Shown: positions 14,721 to 26,596 of the stretch, in pieces
Layout of the letters: the number at the start of each line of letters is the position of its first letter
How positions within the stretch are numbered: the first letter of the stretch is position 1
Source of the DNA: Luzula sylvatica
Taxonomy: Eukaryota; Streptophyta; Magnoliopsida; Poales; Juncaceae
Length of the DNA: 64,000 nt
Assembly: GCA_946800325.1 (NCBI GenBank)
Contig: OX326957.1
Coordinates: 16,366,591 to 16,430,590 of the forward strand
Direction of reading: 5' to 3'
Notes under the pieces: generated by a model
Database searches by the model: none
What the model saw: the letters and a program-made list of their open reading frames with translations, nothing else
What the model was told of the DNA's origin: nothing
Made by a program: the position numbers and the translations under genes

Positions 14721-15902
14721 TGAAGGAAATACATTTTTGGGTCAACGGTAAAATGGTACGCATAAGGATAAACGAACGAACGCGTTCGTGGGCATAAATA
14801 ATGTGTATATTAGATGCACATATGTATATTGGATATACATAGTTAAATTGATAAGAAACGGTTTTATTAAGAAAATCAGAAAATCAGAAAATCAGTTTAA
14901 ACAGTTTTAGTGAAACTGGCATAACTTTCAGATAATGACTCCAATTGGAATGGTTCAAATTCGGTTGAATAGATAATAAGATTATCTAGAACTTTCATGT
15001 AGAAATATATTTCATTTGAGCGGTGTATCAGTGTCGTTTTAATGGAATACCGAAAGGGTGCGACAGTTTGACATACGGTTAGTAAAACCGCCATAACGTT
15101 CGCATCCGAACTTCAATTGGGCTGGGACAAATTGGGTTGGAAAGATAATAAGAGTATCTACAACTTTCGTGAAGGTTTGAAGTCGGTTGGAATAATTTAG
15201 CAATTTCGTTTCAACAGAATACTGAAAGGATGCATGCAGTTTTCTGTTTGAAAAACTGTATAGTAGATATACATACATTTTGGCCCGTCCTTATCATATG
15301 TAGTATATATATGATGTTTCTCTCTGATTTAAATTAAAAATAAAAGTCAATCAATGTGTTAATCCTGAATCTATTTCAGATTAGACTGATTGAGATGATC
15401 ATTCGAAAGAACACCATCAATAGTTGAGTGGGTGTGATGAGAAAGAGAGAAAGAGAAAAGGAGTTTTCTCGGATTAGAGAATCAAACGCGATCAAGCAAG
15501 TTCGCCGATGCATCGTCTAGGCAGGTGCATCCGCGACCGAGGTGCTACGACTCACGATGGATACGGGTAGAGGAGCGACACTTGTGGCTCTTCATTGTGA
15601 TCAAACCGGAGGAGTGAAAGGCTGTGGAAGCGTGTGTGCATGGGACGCACGAAGACAACCGGAGACGTGTCAAGACGGTGGGAGACGTGTGGTATGTGAC
15701 GCACGGGCTAGTCACCAACGTGACACCGAAGAAGAGAAGGATGCGAGCGATCAACCCGTCGTGCGTGATCAATTTCACGCTGGTAATCGTCTATCCTACT
15801 TTGCATCGTACTCTCGAAGTCGAGGCATGATCTCGGGATTTGGGAACCGGACCGGGCCTTCATATCCGCTGCGCGGGCCCGGGGTCGGATCGATTCCCTT
15901 CA
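14721..15902 (+). mobile_element. Solo LTR of family A inserted in the satellite
   Basis: This 1182-bp insertion opens TGAAGGAAAT and closes GATTCCCTTCA. It is flanked by gttt on both sides (14717-14720 and 15903-15906; the 5-bp version ggttt/gtttt has one mismatch). Satellite sequence is continuous once it is removed. It carries the two U3 near-palindromes at 14971-14987 and 15143-15159. The GC-rich 3' half (about 15480-15902) gives short open frames on both strands, but these recur in every family A LTR and are not genes. Confidence 0.88.
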
Positions 15903-17112
15903 GTTTTCGCTGTAGGCAGTCTTGACAATCTATTGAGGTTTTGAGGAGTCAAAATAACGTGTTTTGTGATCTTTTGGATTGAATATTTTACTACGTAACT
16001 TTTCCCCAAATTGTACAAACACTAAGAAAAAAAAATTTGATTCATACCAATTTTTTTACGATTTGAGGAGTCCAAATGACGTGTTTTTGAGATTGTTTGG
16101 ATTGAATCTCTTATTACTTAAATTTTCACCAGGTTGTACAAACACTAAGAAAGTTTGTCTTTTAATTCATAGAAATATTTTTATGCTTTGATGAGTCCAA
16201 ATAACGTGTTTTTGATGTCGTTTGTATCGAATCTTGTATTACATAAGTTTTCATCAAATTTAACAAATACTAAGAAAGTTTATTTTTCGATTCATAGCAA
16301 TCTTTTTACGGTTTGAGAAGTCCAAATAATGTATTTTTTGAATTGTTTGGATCGAATCTTTAATGACGCAACTTTTCACCAAATTTTACAAACATTAAGA
16401 GAGTTTGTTTTTCGATTCATAGCAATCTTTTAACGTTTTGAGGAGTCCAAATAACGTGTTTTTGAGATTGTTCGGATCGAATCTTTTATTACGTAAGTTG
16501 TCACTAAATTGTACAAACACTAAGAAAGTTTGTTTTTCGATTCATAGCAATTTTTTAATGCTTTGAGGAGTCCAAATAACGTGTTTTTGACATTATTTGT
16601 ATCGAATCTTTTACTACATAATTTTTCAACAAATTTTACAAACACAACGAAAGTTTGTTTTTCTCTATTGCGGTCTAAGAAATCTATTTAGGCACTGGGG
16701 ATTCCAAATAACGTGTTTTGAGATCGTTCGAACACAACTTTTCACGAAATTGTACAAACATTACAAAATTAGTTTTTTCGCTCTAGGCGGTCGTGAAATC
16801 TGTTTAGGCCTTGGGAGTCCATATAACGTGTTTTGAGATCTTTTACTTCGAACGTTTTACTATACGAGTTTTCACCAAATTGTACAAACATTACGGAAGT
16901 ATGTTTCCGCTGTAGGCTGTCTTGACAATATATTGAGAGTCTTTGAGGAGTCAAGATAACATGTTTTGTGATCTTTCGGATCGAATATTTTACTACGTAA
17001 TTTTTCACCAAATTGTACAAACACTAACAAAGTTAGTTTTTCGATTCATAGCAATCTTTTTACGCATTGAGGAGTCCAAATAATTTGTTTTTTAGATTGT
17101 TTGTAAGATCGT
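15903..17112. repeat. Tandem satellite, degenerate right edge
   Basis: About ten divergent monomers of the same satellite, recognisable by ttttcaccaaattgtacaaacac, cgattcatagcaatc and gaggagtccaaataacg. Some carry the gcggtctaagaa and cgctctaggcagtc variants also seen at 13650-14700. The last monomer breaks off after tagattgtttgtaagatcg, where it meets the palindrome-rich repeat. Confidence 0.88.
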
Positions 17113-18323
17113 TTGTAACTCGCCTATTACAAAATTATAAATGAACTAAAACGTGATCGGTCACGCAAGTTGGGAATCGTTTAGTAGAGGAATTCGAAAA
17201 ATATATTTATGATCTAGGTTCTATCTAGAAATATTATGGCTTAAGATCTAGGCTTAGTTTTCTCTCTTTTGAATGGTATAAAAATTATGACAAAGTTAGA
17301 GAGAGAAAACTAGGAGAGGTTCTATTTATAAAACACATAGTCCCCCTCCTATTACTAAGCATTTATGTACAATCCATCACACCAAAAGTAATGGTCCGTC
17401 GTGAAGGACTGTAAGTCAAACTAACCGTCGGAACATATATATTCGAAATCTGACACTTCTGACACAACGGAAGTGGCGTCAGTTGTGATTGATGTGTCTC
17501 ATACAGGATGTTCGTCACAACGCTTGCAGTGTCCGATGTGACGGCATCTCACTGTAAGTCGGCCTTGTGGTTTGCTTGTATAGTCCGTTGTAACGCACAA
17601 TTTACCCGTCACAACGGATCCTTTGGGTTCGTCACAACGGATGAAAACTCCATTGCAACGGACTGTATGTATATGCAGGTTCATGTAGTAGGTCTGTCAC
17701 AACGCTTGAAGTGTCCGTTTTGACGGACATTCTAGTGTAAGTGGCCCTGGATTTGTATGTATAGTCCGTTGCGACTCGGAGTGGTCCGTCACAACGGACT
17801 TGGTGGCTCCGTCACAACGGCTTGGTGATTCCGTTGTGACGGACATTGTGAGTTTATAAATCCAGTGTATGAGTCGTGTATGTCCGTCACGACGGATGAA
17901 TGGTCCGTTGTGACAGACCTTCCATTGTTTGCAAATATACCCATTTTATTGTTTCGAATATATTTATTTGATAATCTTGAGTTTACTAATTCAAAGACAA
18001 ATTTAGGAATACTTATGGGTTATTGTTGTGATTTTGTGATATTCCAACTTGCGAAAATCTTGGATGTCTTGATTTCTTCACTTGATCGAGTATTCTCGTG
18101 TTTTTTAACGTCGTCTTGATTCTTCGACGTTTTGAGTCTTCCTTTATGACCTTGATACTCTTTAGCTTTTGTCGAAGTACTTGTGTTTGCGTACGCATTT
18201 GTTTCTTCTTTTGATTTATTTTGCGTGTCATATCTATATTTCTAAAAGTGACACTTACACAACTTAATTAGTAGTATCGATATTATTTTGAGATAATCAA
18301 ATGATAGAAAATTTGAACCAACA
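17113..18323 (-). mobile_element. LTR-like repeat, family C, with a palindrome cluster
   Basis: Read on the minus strand it begins TGTTGGTTCAAATTTTC (18323 leftwards) and matches the plus-strand repeat at 35762-37113: the head, a middle palindrome block, a TATA-like box (tttataaatagaac, about 17312-17325 in reverse) after ggggacta, then the same downstream stretch ending near gtaataggcgagttac. About 17380-17930 holds some sixteen imperfect copies of TCCGTCACAACGGA or its reverse complement, partly within a roughly 180-bp tandem duplication. The far end is truncated against satellite. The layout resembles a solo LTR, but no primer site or internal region was found. Confidence 0.6.
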
Positions 18324-18912
18324 CAACTTAACTAATATTAATGAGTTCGAACCCACAAACCAATATACGACATGAAGCTGACATCTTGGTTAATTCACAG
18401 AGACACGTCATTAAATTTGGGCATGTGAAGAATAACTATATAAATTTGGGCCAATATTTATTTCTTGATTTATAAAAACCCGATTATAAGATTTTAAATC
18501 CATTACAGAGACACGTCATTAAATTGTTTTTTTTTTGCTAAAAAAAGGTGAGTCACGCAAAATCGAACTCTCAAGGTTAACTCTCTTTAACTTTGGAACA
18601 ATTTGATGATTTAATTAGATTTAAAATTTGTTAGTCAATTTGATGATTCAACTTAGATTTAAAATTTTAAAATTTGTAATCTTAAGGGGAACTTCACACT
18701 TTGAATGAATTTATTATTTATGAGTTTTAGTTAAACAAAATGGATAATCTTTAAATTGAATAAAATTAAATTAGATATTAATATTAATATTAATACTAAT
18801 CCTAATCCTAATACTAATACTAATACTAATGGTAATTGTGTTTAATAAAAATAAATTTATATTATATGTTAAGGTATTTAGAATATCCCGGTAATTCTTC
18901 CTTCGTCTTATA
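18324..18912. other. AT-rich intergenic DNA with a microsatellite
   Basis: No gene recognised. Holds a short imperfect taatat/taatac/taatcc microsatellite at about 18774-18835. The rest is AT-rich sequence without visible structure. Confidence 0.6.
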
Positions 18913-19521
18913 TAGGGGTGTAAACGGTTCGGATCCGGTTCGAATAGTGGTCATACCAAATCCGTATCCATATTTTTTCGACTACGGAACATCCCGGATC
19001 CGGATACGGTTCGGATATTAAACGAATACGGATATGGTTCGGATATTGTCAAATACGAATACGGATACGGATTTTTTCAGATATTAAACGGATATTACTA
19101 TATCATAATATAATATATTTTTGAATTTATATATATATACATAATTTACGACATCAATAATCTAAGTTATTGTATTTAAACTTAATTTTATGATTGTGAT
19201 TTTAAATCATTCAGAAATCATTAATTATCTATATATTTTCCAATTAATATGAAATAAAATACATAAAAAATATATAATATCCAGATTCGAATCCGAATCC
19301 GAATACCTGAATTCGAATTCGAATACCGAATCCGAAAAATATCCGGATCCGAATACACCCGAATTCGAATTCGGATCCGGATCCGACACTAAAACCGAAA
19401 ATCAGATTCGAATTTGGATCCGATTAAAAATATCCGAATCCGTCGGATCCGGACATTTTTTCGGATTCGAATATTTTTCGAATACGGTTCGAGTACAACA
19501 TGCTTATCATTTACATCCCTA
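18913..19521. mobile_element. Non-autonomous TIR element, TAGGGGTGTAAACG type
   Basis: The 609-bp element opens TAGGGGTGTAAACG and closes CATTTACATCCCTA, a 14-bp terminal inverted repeat with two mismatches. Both halves are rich in short CGGATCCGGATACGG-type words that can pair with each other, while the centre is AT-rich. No transposase frame is present. A possible 8-bp duplication (gtcttata left, ttcttata two bases beyond the right end) would fit hAT-type insertion but has one mismatch. Related relics lie at about 35505-35640 and 37128-37207. Confidence 0.65.
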
Positions 19522-20842
19522 AATTCTTATACTAACGTACAGTCCAACTAATCATGTCACGTGAAGTCTAAAATTCTAGTAAAAGATTGTCAAAATCACC
19601 GTTTTTATAGGAGACGTGAAACAACATGGAAGCATAAGCGGTATTACCTTTCTTTTCTTATGGTGCACTGTTTTGTATAGAGAAGAAACTTATCATTAAC
19701 TATTTAATTAGAAATTAATTTAACCATTAAATGTCTTCTTTTTTATGTTTATAGTGATAATTCAAACCAAATATTATTCATTTAATGTCATGATTTGTTT
19801 CATTGAATTTACTTTGTATAAAGTAAATACATTCACGAACTATATCTTTTTTATGTTTACTATATTTTGTATTTGTATTTACATGTTTGAGCATATCTAA
19901 AATCATATTATTTGTGCACAGAAAATCAATATTCCAGTGTTAACATTATCTCTGTTTATATCAAAACTGGAGACCTCCTTGACGCAAATAATATGGATAA
20001 TTTAAAATGGAGGTCTCCATTTATTTAAACCCAGTAGATAAGGGAGGGGATTTGGCAGGGTATGCAACAAATTTTGTCGTGAGAGTTTGGTTAGCATTAT
20101 AAGATAAGTCAAGAACCCGAATAAAAACCACTCTCATATACAAGATGTCTATTTTGCAGAGAAACCCTTGGAAATTATAATTTTGTATTACTCCTAGTAA
20201 CAAGTAAACATTCTAATTTTGTATTATCCTAAACCTAAACCCTAAGTTTGGATATTTTATTTTCAAAAAAATTATTTTTTGAAACATGTCTTTCAAATGT
20301 ATCGAAAAATTGGACATGTAACCCGATATGTTTCATAGTAATTCATCAAAAAGAACGTATTATTTATAAAAGTTTACGTAGCGAACTTAATATACTTTGC
20401 ATATTCATTAGAATTAATTTAAGAAGCTAAAGATTTTTATTCTATTTTTGTACAAATACATATGTATTATAACGTTATAGTTTCCCGCCAAACTTAAAAA
20501 AAACATTACCATACAACTTCTCCGTCGTGTAGGAAAAATAAATAAATAAAATTATAATTGTACCGACTTTCAAATTATATAACAATAACAATAACAATAC
20601 AATAAATAAATTGCCAAACAAAAACTAAAAAAAGAACAACATTAATAATCGCGTAAAAAGATCCATTTTTAGATGTTGCAGATCTTAAGATCTATATTTT
20701 GTCTGACTGACTACGTAGTACATAATGACTAAAATCAAAAATTTCGTTGCCATGCATATATCACGCTAATAACTCTAATAAAAATAATCGTTTACCATAT
20801 ATACTAGTAATATTTATAAAAACATAAATAAATTGTTTATGT
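19522..20842. other. AT-rich intergenic DNA
   Basis: No gene, RNA or transposon end recognised. A short telomere-like aaacctaaaccctaag lies at about 20230, and an aataac microsatellite at about 20580. Confidence 0.55.
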
Positions 20843-21370
20843 ATGATTTCATGCAGATCTTGAGATTTGTTGTTAGTTTCAGCAAAACAATATCTAACAA
20901 AATAAATTTTATTATCAAACTAAAATTGCAGTATCAATGCGAGTCATCATGTCGATACTCCCGATTCCGCCGCCAATTCACTGATGCATGTTGTCTTTCA
21001 TGGCGATCATCGACGAAAATAATTCTAAAAAAACAATAATCTAATTTCAAGTTTCGGAATAATAAAATTTTACCATAATCTCATATTAAACTGAATAAAA
21101 AAAAATATTTTGTACAACGACATGCATATCTCGAAATTTGTCGTTAGGTTAGTCTCAGTACAAAAATACCTGACAAAGCAAATTGCAATACGATATTATT
21201 ACAGTATCATTGAAATGCACAAGACATATACTCCCAGATCCATCGATAAATCACCATTATAAGCCGGTTTTCATGGCGATCATCGTCGAAAATAATTCAA
21301 AAAAACTATAATGAAATTTCAAGTTGCAAAATAATCAAATTTTACCATAATCACAAATTAAACTCAAGGA
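20843..21370. repeat. Diverged tandem duplication upstream of the plant-mobile-domain gene
   Basis: Two copies of a unit of about 250-270 bp. Shared anchors are catg(c)at(a)tctc/ttgagatttg, tcatggcgatcatcg(t/a)cgaaaataattc and aaattttaccataatc. Copy 1 spans about 20843-21090 and copy 2 about 21116-21365. The pair ends about 100 bp before the TATA box of the next gene, so it may contain upstream control sequence; that is inference. Confidence 0.7.
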
Positions 21371-21467
21371 AACAAATTTGTAGCATTTGTGAGGGTTTGC
21401 GTACAAAAATTTCAGATAGAATAGACAAGTGGAGAAGAGCAGTCAAGCAGAGGATACCTTTGGCCTG

Positions 21468-21475
21468 TATAAAAG
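21468..21475 (+). promoter_or_regulatory. TATA box of the plant-mobile-domain gene
   Basis: TATAAAAG stands about 200 bp before the start codon at 21668 and is followed by a CT-rich leader typical of plant 5' UTRs. Transcription would start near 21500. Confidence 0.65.
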
Positions 21476-21667
21476 GGTCCTCCTCTTTGCCTTCTCCATG
21501 TTTCCTCCCCCAAAACCCCACCTCAATGCACTGACATCACACCCCTTGTCTTCTCTCTTCTCTTTCTTTCTTACCTGATCAAAAATTGAATTTTTTTCGA
21601 TTCGAAATCCCTCTTTGTTTGCTCCAAAATCTCACTATTTTGTACCTTCTGAAGAAATCCTGGAAGA

Positions 21668-24415
21668 ATGGGGGCAGATCCGAACCAAATAGCCATGCTC
21701 GTCGACAGAGAAGAAGAGGAATCGGACGACGAAGAGGTTTTGGTTGAAGAAAGAGAAGCAGAGATGGTTTCTCTTCAAAATCCTGACGCGCCTGTTAGGA
21801 GAAAAGGCTGGTTTCTCAAATCGAGCTTTTCTAATGGTAATGTCGGAAATTCTCCCACTCTCGTTCCTTCTAGCTTTAAAAGCCCCAATTCCCCCATCAC
21901 CGACGAGCCCAAAGTCCAGTTCAAGGGCTGGTCGAGCTCGCCTCGCCAGTGGGAGCAGTGGGTAGCTAAACTTTTGCCCAAATACGGAGTAATCTGGAAA
22001 AAAGTTCAGATCTTTGACGCAATCTTGTCCTCAACCTGCCGAATCAGACGAGATCCTTCTTCCTTGTTTGGTCTCGTTTCTCACTGGTCTGAGGAGACTA
22101 ACACGTTCCTCTTTCCATGGGGCGAGGTCACCGTCACTCTAGAAGACATAATCATCCTTACAGGGTTCTCAGTTCTGGGCGAACCCGTTAGGGCTCCATT
22201 ACCAGCCGAGCTGAGAGACATCGAGAACAAGCTAAACGAAGAGCGTCTAAAATTCAATCGAAGCACAAGCAAGAAAGCTCACCACTCAGCCTGGGTCAAA
22301 GAATTCATAGACAGAGACGACGATGAACTCGAGCACGCAGCCTTTCTCTCTCTATGGCTCTCTCGATTCGTCCTTTGCTCTCACCCTGAAAGCACTATAA
22401 GACAAAATGTTTTCCCAATTGCCGCCAGATTAAGCAAGGGGCAACGAATTGCCTTGGCCCCTTCCATTCTCGCAAGCATTTATCGCGATTTACGAGAAAT
22501 TAAACGGTGTTTAAACCAAGGAATCGGTTTGAGTACCACCTCCAACAAGGAAGGTTCTTTAATCGTTTGGTCCCCACTCCAAATCCTCCAAATCTGGATC
22601 TGGGAGAGATTTCCGGGTCTGAGACCCGATACCCTAAACCCAACAAAAGAAGGCCAACCACGCGCTGCCAAGTGGCATGATGTAGGCAAAAAGCTCCACC
22701 CTGTCCTTGTCCAATCCATCTTAAACTCGCACAATAATTTCCTATTTCGCCCCTATGCGATTAGTTCCTCAGATTGGTACAAAGAGGGTTGTGATGAATT
22801 AATAAGAGACGATGAATTGAGATCATTCGCTCAGTGTTTATGCCGCTGTGAATTAGTTGGAGCTGATTGTATCGAGCAATACTTGCCAAATCGGGTCGCA
22901 ATGCAATTCGGGTTTGACCAAGACGTACCCGACCCGTTTAAAAGAGTTGACCAAAATGGATGGGAGGATGCATGGCAGAGTTACGAAATTACTGCAGATA
23001 ATATGAGTCTTTACGTGCCACCTCAGCCTTTCGAACCGGGTTTGACCGTGAATTACATGGCTTGGTGGAGAGAGAAAATGGTACCGTGTTGTAGTGTTGG
23101 TACCGGCAGTACCGGTGGTACCAGTACTGGTACGGGTACGAGTGAGATCATGTTGAGTGAAAATAAAGGGAAGAATAAGAGTAGGAGTAAGAAAATGCTT
23201 GGTTCGCCAGATAAGAGAAGGAAAGTGAAGGAGTTTTACTTTTATGATCCGAGTAAAACGGGCGAATCAATTGGAGAGGATGATGGATCCGGATCTGCAC
23301 CGTTAACCCGAGAAATAGAGGTGGTAACTGTAGAGGAACCAACTATTTTAACTGGAGAGGAAAGTGCAAAAGAGGGTGCTGTACTGGAGAAGAAGGGAAG
23401 TGCGATTACTGGAGAGGAAGATAAAGGAAAGAAAGTAACGTTGGAGTCACAAGAGATTATTGTTACAAACCAACATATAAAGAAGGTAAAAAAGTTAAAA
23501 TATTCAAATTTTTGAATATTTGAAATTATCTTTTGCATGTAAACTACAAATGGGTTGGTACTGTGAGATCCACGCGTCGTAGTTAGGATAAATACGTGTA
23601 AAACGAAATGATGATATTTTGAATTTTGTACTGAGTTCATTGTATTTGAAAATTTAAAACCGTAAAAATTATTCCTTTCCTTTATGAAAAGCATCTTTTT
23701 TGTTCTATAAATACCGGCTCAAACCTAATTCTCTCTCCACACTTGTGACGGTGCAGAGTGAGAAGAGTGAAGAGAGAGAAGTGCCTGTGGTGGTAGAGAA
23801 TCTAGAGATAGAGAGAGAACCAGAAGTAGTAGCCATTGCTTTCCCTCCTCGAGAAGAAGAAATGCTGATTGCCGAGTTTACAGACCGATCCGGGTCGGAT
23901 TTGAATCTGCATGAAAAGCCGATTACGGATCCGCAACCCGTAAAGCCCGGGTCCATTCCTGCAAAGGGAAAGGAAATAACGGCCTCTACGGAGGTCTTCT
24001 CGGCCAGTAAAATGGCGCCACCTGTCTCCACGGAGGAGGAGACAGAGAAAAAGACTGAGACTGAGAAACAACCTCTCGAAGGTACTGATAATCTCGTATT
24101 TGTGTAAAAAAAAGAATAAAATTAAAAAAATACATTAATGTTGTGTAAAATACTGAAACAGAATCCATTTCTAGAGAGAGAAGAAGCGCCCCCGACTCGT
24201 CCGCAGTGAACGAGGAGAGAGAGGAGGAGTCCGAATCTTCTAGAGAGAAGAGGAGGATGAACAGGGAGCGGTACGAGCGGTACGCGGCGGAGATGAAGGC
24301 GAAGAGGCAGAAGGAAGAGGCGAGGGCTCAGAGAGAAATCGCGATATTAAGGAAGGATATCGAGGTGTTGAGAGAGGAAGTGATGGATTTGGAGAGATTT
24401 GCGGGGATTAGGTAG
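21668..24415 (+). CDS. Plant mobile domain (PMD, MAIN-like) protein, three exons
   Basis: I join three exons: 21668-23485, 23757-24081 and 24162-24415 (stop TAG), giving 798 residues. Donors are AAG|GTAAAA and GAAG|GTACTG; acceptors are GTGCAG|AG and AAACAG|AA. Phases 0 and 1 fit and keep the frame open. The N-terminus is acidic (residues 14-31). The PMD domain runs from about residue 88 (GWSSSPRQWEQW) to about 480 and includes FGLVSHWSEETNTFLFPWGE and TVTLEDIIILTGFSVLG, the family signature. A Thr/Gly/Ser-rich linker, a basic stretch (KNKSRSKK, DKRRKVK) and a highly charged coiled-coil C-terminus (RERYERYAAEMKAKRQKEEA, then REIAILRKDIEVLREEV) follow. PMD proteins occur as host genes, some acting in transposon silencing and development, and as passengers of plant transposons. 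No terminal repeats were seen here, so I favour a host gene. Exons 2 and 3 are splice-model inferences; exon 1 is certain. Confidence 0.85.
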
Positions 24416-24689
24416 TTAGTTCGGTTAGTTAGTTAGAGGGCGGGTCCGATTCGTCAGTCTCTCTTGTAATTTGGATAATGTTTGTGTTGTTTTCTATGTT
24501 AGGAGTAATTTTTGTTGATTGTTGTAAGAGTATTGATTAATTTGACCATGTTTAGTATTTGTTATACTTTGTTATTTGTTCAAATTATTTGCTAGTAGAA
24601 AAGAAAGTGAAATTCTACAAATATTAATAAGAAATGGGTAATTAATTATTGATTAATCAGCAAGTAAATAAATAGTCTTGCTAAGCTCC

Positions 24690-25505
24690 TCTTTCGACTT
24701 CTTAATTTTCGTAACATCGCCACACTTTTTCAACTCGCAAACAAGTATTTTTTTTTTTTGCTTTTTCTATTTTGAAACCTTCGAGTTGATTCATAAAGAG
24801 GTCCTCGTTAAAATCATGATGGAGGAAAGTTGTTTTCCAAACGTGTTGCTCGAATTGAGGGTATTTTAACCACGGAAGAGAAAATCTCATCAAAATCGAT
24901 GCCTTTCTTTTGATCAAATCCCTTCACTACAAATCAGTCCCGCATTGTACCTTGGATGTGAGTTATTGTCCTTGTTTTGAATTTTTGATATATCCACTTA
25001 TTCTTGAGCGTATATTCAAGGAGTTTATCTCATCTTCCATCGCATTTAACCACTCATCGTTACGCTCATGTGACATAGCCTCTCCAAATCCTCTACGCAC
25101 GGTTCAGTAACTTGTGGAACTTGTAATGGTTCCTCGATTTCATTTTCTGAACCTCTGATGGATTTCACCATCTCCCCCCATGATCGGTTTTCACCACCGA
25201 GGTTGAAAGAGTTGGACTCAAATCAATTACGCTCTCGGAATTTCTAGGTTCCCGCTTCTTGACAATATTTAAATTTCCAATATTCTCGTTTTCGAGGAAC
25301 ACCATATATTAGCTACGTATCGCCTTCTTTGCCACCGTTCCCACAACTTATACCCAAATAAGCTTTTATCATAGCCTAAGAAAAGACACTCCTTGGCTTT
25401 AGTATTGAGTTTCGATCTTTTATCTCTTGGCTCGTGCACAAATGCTCGGCAAGCAGACAGGCCAGTCCTCATCCTTGGCCTAGTTGGCAAATTTAGTGCA
25501 TACAT
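24690..25505 (-). pseudogene. Degenerate Copia pol fragment (integrase end to reverse transcriptase)
   Basis: Read right to left, broken frames give an integrase C-terminal piece (CRAFVHEPRDKRSKLNTKAK, then ECLFLGYDKSLFGYKLW), a linker, then RT motifs (KGIDFDEIFS and, in another frame, NEDLFMNQLEGFKIEK), in the order found in a Ty1-copia polyprotein. Frame changes and stops separate the pieces. No LTRs were found around it. It lies between the plant-mobile-domain gene and the partial copy of that gene's 3' end. Confidence 0.75.
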
Positions 25506-25993
25506 CGGCTTTTCAGGTCAGCAATTTTTTGTGTTTATGATTTTATTTTTGTGATTTCTTGTAAATAATTTAATTCGAGAGCTGCTTTGCGTGGGCTGTT
25601 TTTGTATTGATTTTGGTGGCTTTGCTGGGAATATGAGTACTGATTTTGTGTATTGAATTGAGAGAATGACAGGTGCGATTTTGATTTAAGAAAAATTAGA
25701 AAATTATAGTTCAAATGGAGATTTGTGGTTTGCTGGGGATATGTTGTATTGAATATTGATATATTGATTACAATTAAATTAAAAAAAAAATCCTCAATTT
25801 CCTTTCATAGCCAAGCTTCTTCCTAATTACAGGTACTAAAAAGATATGCATTAACATGGACACAAAATTAATAATGTGTATATGTGATACACATACATAT
25901 ATTGGATATACATCGTTAAATTGATAAGATAAACACTTAATGTTTATGAAAATATCACAATATTTTTGTACCTCTATTTATTCTCGTGAAATA
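25506..25993. other. Intergenic DNA with a small family A LTR fragment
   Basis: Mostly featureless T-rich sequence. At 25871-25928 a 58-bp piece (ending attggatatacatcgttaaa) matches the family A LTR at about 14808-14861, so it is a fragment of that LTR. It abuts the duplicated 3' end of the plant-mobile-domain gene. Confidence 0.55.
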
Positions 25994-26358
25994 TAGACAA
26001 AAAGAAGAGGCCAGATCTCAAAGAGAATTCGCAATGTTAAGGTGGGATATCGAGGTGTTGAGAGACGAAGTGATGGATTTGGAGAGTTTCGTTGGGGTTA
26101 GGTAGGTAGTTAGTTGGTTAGAGGGTGGGTCCGATTCGTCAGTTTTTCTTGTAATATGGATATCGTTTCGGTTATTTTCTATGTAGGAGTAATTTATGTT
26201 GATTGTTGTAAAGTATGGATTAATATGATCAAGTTTAGTATTTAATACTTTGTTATTGATTAAAATATATTTGGCTGTTGAAAAGAAAAGTAAACTCAAC
26301 AAATATTAGCAAGAAATAGATAACTTATTCATTAATCAGCAAGTAAACACGTAGTCAA
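25994..26358 (+). pseudogene. Duplicated 3' end of the plant-mobile-domain gene
   Basis: This aligns with 24306-24677 with frequent substitutions: the last coiled-coil codons (gatatcgaggtgttgagaga, then gaagtgatggatttggagag), the same TAG stop context, and the 3' UTR down to attaatcagcaagtaaa. No upstream exons accompany it, so it is a 5'-truncated copy, not a gene. The Copia fragment and about 500 bp of other sequence lie between the copies. Confidence 0.82.
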
Positions 26359-26366
26359 TTAAGACG

Positions 26367-26479
26367 AATATCTTTTCCCCAATTTCGGTATCCAAATAAA
26401 TCAAATATATTGTCAAGTTAATCGGTTACGGTTTGCACATTGCGCGAACGCGAATATCTTTTCCCCAATTCCCTGTATC
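26367..26479 (-). repeat. Two extra copies of the terminal exon of the LARP6-like gene
   Basis: The terminal exon (26597-26650) recurs at 26426-26479 with its acceptor (ttattag) and a reading frame of equal length: 17 residues plus TAA, differing at two positions (K to G, V to I). A third copy, about 26367-26392, has lost its acceptor (ttatttg) and is truncated. The repeats include flanking intron sequence (aaatcaaatatattgtca). The second copy looks splice-competent. Confidence 0.78.
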
Positions 26480-26596
26480 CTAATAAATCAAATATATTGT
26501 CATGTTAATTTGAATGATGAAATTATGGGAAGTATTAGAAGAATTGTAGATCTTTCTTTACTTATTGTTCAAAGATAGTAAACGTACATTAATCGG

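Noticed and set aside
15542..15925. 127-residue frame in the GC-rich end of the solo LTR
   Set aside because: The same GC-rich sequence recurs in every family A LTR, where frames on both strands differ and carry no known domain.
1850..17112. A CRISPR-like array, because of regular repeats
   Set aside because: Repeats are head-to-tail with no unique spacers, far longer than CRISPR repeats, and the DNA is plant nuclear.
23242..23694. 150-residue minus-strand frame across the end of exon 1 of the plant-mobile-domain gene
   Set aside because: It is the antisense shadow of the coding strand and has no domain.
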